Shown: piece after piece, positions 62,401-64,000 of the stretch
How positions within the stretch are numbered: the first letter of the stretch is position 1
Layout: every line of letters starts with the position of its first letter
NCBI GenBank assembly: GCA_024500155.1
Contig: CM044857.1
Coordinates: 44,783,001 to 44,847,000, forward strand
Length of the DNA: 64,000 nt
Origin: Chenopodium formosanum
Taxonomy: Eukaryota; Streptophyta; Magnoliopsida; Caryophyllales; Amaranthaceae
Reading direction: 5' to 3'
Program-made: the position numbers and the translations under genes
Notes under the pieces: model-generated
Told to the model about the DNA's origin: nothing
Database searches by the model: none
Seen by the model: the letters and a program-made list of their open reading frames with translations, nothing else

Positions 62401-62892
62401 GAAAGTTTAGGGTGATGTACATCTAAAAATCCATCCATTTGCACGAGTGTGTGTGTTTTGTAAGCTAGTGGCTTCACTGTCCCACTCGCTTTTGTTCCTC
62501 AAATTTGGACCCACAAAAAAAAAAAAAAAAACGACTCGTTAGTCGTTTCCCATTGTGAGGTGAGCTATAGCTATTGTGTTAAGGGGCTCACCATTTTTAA
62601 TTTGTATCAATTTCAAATACCTCTCCCTTATCCCCTATCTCTTTCATTCTTGTGCATGATTATATTTATATTTAGCTCTAGATGGATCAATTCTGAAAAA
62701 TCTTCCAATCAAGTCCTTTATGCATTTATAAATTATTTGTGTAATTGATTGATGTGAAATGTATAATTGAATAGAGTAATAATTTTTCATGAATGTGTGC
62801 CATTTGAACTTTGTATAATATAAAAAATGTGTCAATTGTTATTGTCTTTTCGTGCTGAATAGTTTAGACATTTAATAATTTATTATAAATAC

Positions 62893-63062
62893 CTTTTATT
62901 TATAAAAACCAAAATAGTATATTTAAGCTATAAAATAAAGAATATCGTACAGAAATAAATTAAATTAGGTCATCTAATAACTTTTATTTATAAAAACCAA
63001 AATAGTACATTTAAGCTATAAAATAAAGAATATCGTACAGAAATAAATTGAATTAGGTCATT
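62893..63062. repeat. 88-bp tandem duplication, two near-identical copies
   Basis: The unit beginning CTTTTATTTATAAAAACC and containing AAGAATATCGTACAG is present at 62893 and again at 62981, with only a few differences. Confidence 0.85.
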
Positions 63063-64000
63063 CATAACAAGTTGAATTGCTTATTTGCATTATTCATGGT
63101 AACAAGGGCCAAGGGCCTAAGCATAAACCAAAGTCAGACATGTGCAAGGCATGGACACTCAAAACACCCCATTCTTAAAATACGTACACCTATATACATA
63201 TGACCAATTGACCATAGAGGGTAGCACCTTAACCTTTTAAGCCAATCCTAAATTTACATGGTTTAGGTTGCCAAATATGATTCCCAAAGTCATCCCTTGT
63301 GAACCATGGAAAGTACCTCAATGTCTTATCTTTCAGTGAACGAAAAATATTCTCTAGGTTCTATATTAAAGGCTATAATACTTGAATTTAGGGACTTTCG
63401 ACACTTGATGTCAAAAACTCAACTAATTGTAGTAGAAAAATATAGGGTTCATAAGAGGTTGTTTAAAATCTTATAACTCTAATAATCGGTAATATAAAGC
63501 CTTAAAATAAAAACGCGTTAATAAAGGAAGATATGCCAAATTATCTAAATAGATAACTTAGAGGCAAAGTAGATGGTTTAAAACATTGAAGTGGCTTCCC
63601 ATGGTCTCTTAAAGTTTAAGGGAGTAGCTTTTTCCTTATTTTTTTTTAGTCCAAATATAAAAAGTTGAAAATTTTCTAAATTTGAAAGGTATACACTCAT
63701 ACACGATTTTCATTTAGTTTCGAGAAAAATATTCAAAACTAGGTGCACGTCGTGCCTCTTAGGATCATAAAAGTTAGGTTTGAACCATAATAAAACTACT
63801 ATCAATGTGTCTCTCTATCTAGATAATAAGTTTGGTTAATTCGAAAATAAAAAAAAAAAAAGTCCCCTCTACCTTCAAAACAAATACACCATCTTCTCAA
63901 TACATAAATTTCTAATACACAACAATAAAGTAAAGCAGGTAAATACTAAATAGTGTAAAAATCTAACTATTACTAAAATTCCATAGGATAATCATAGAAT

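Larger units (their letters stand above)
55750..64000. other. gene-free AT-rich region to the window end
   Basis: I see no convincing gene. It has a 59-bp tandem duplication (about 56345-56461), degenerate tandem repeats of a TAACCCCTATAATACTAA-like unit (about 57167-57325) and a Tourist-like MITE (57779-57895). It also has a poly(T)-ended retroposon 3' end (about 58015-58085), an (ATT)n microsatellite at 59437-59486, a SINE-like segment at about 59715-59805 and an 88-bp tandem duplication (62893-63062). Confidence 0.4.

Noticed and set aside
1..64000. Gene cluster for one metabolic pathway
   Set aside because: The six genes (MADS, DnaJ-type zinc finger, MYB, TRM1, RGP, CYP85A) belong to unrelated processes and have independent promoters on both strands.

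Overview
This is a 64 kb stretch of an AT-rich plant nuclear genome. It has intron-containing genes with GT-AG junctions, plant-type MADS and R2R3-MYB factors, a plant cell-wall enzyme, a brassinosteroid P450, two nuclear tRNA genes and many retrotransposon, MITE and SINE remnants. A eudicot is certain. Caryophyllales/Amaranthaceae is only an impression from the repeats and protein sequences, and no species is claimed. Six protein-coding genes can be spliced into complete reading frames by hand. In each, the exon lengths sum to a multiple of three and the predicted protein has the family's usual length.

Layout. 1-6.1 kb is nested LTR retrotransposon material: the leader and 5' LTR of a minus-strand element beside the 3' end of a SIRE/Maximus-like Copia element. 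6.4-6.7 kb holds a duplicated Stowaway-like MITE. 7.2-11.9 kb is a complete SEPALLATA-type MADS-box gene (minus, 8 exons), with a tRNA-Glu gene on the opposite strand of its first intron. Immediately upstream of its ATG lies a truncated Copia element (11.9-14.2 kb), then other LTR pieces and a 183-bp miniature LTR element with a perfect target duplication (14.6-14.8 kb). 16.8-17.2 kb has an unassigned small membrane-protein ORF. 19.2-19.7 kb encodes a small DnaJ-type zinc-finger protein, followed by a tRNA-Ile gene. 22.8-24.1 kb is an R2R3-MYB gene. 24.1-36.8 kb has no recognisable gene but carries a MITE, a Helitron and SINE-like pieces. 36.8-42.5 kb encodes tRNA (guanine-26) dimethyltransferase TRM1. 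44.2-47.7 kb encodes a UDP-arabinopyranose mutase (RGP) with a LINE fragment in intron 1. 52.6-55.6 kb encodes CYP85A, the brassinosteroid C-6 oxidase. 55.7-64 kb has no recognisable gene.

The genes do not form an operon or an obvious metabolic cluster; they are ordinary independent plant genes. The unusual material is in the mobile DNA. It includes a Copia fragment fused about 20 bp upstream of the SEP start codon, the 183-bp LTR element, and a recurrent class of tiny poly(A)-ended insertions (14-27 bp) flanked by 13-17 bp direct repeats, three of which share the tail TTTGTC-poly(A). It also includes a four-copy SINE-like family and a TRM1 first exon whose TATA box leaves almost no 5' leader for the long form. 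I found no evidence for a wholly new biological system.
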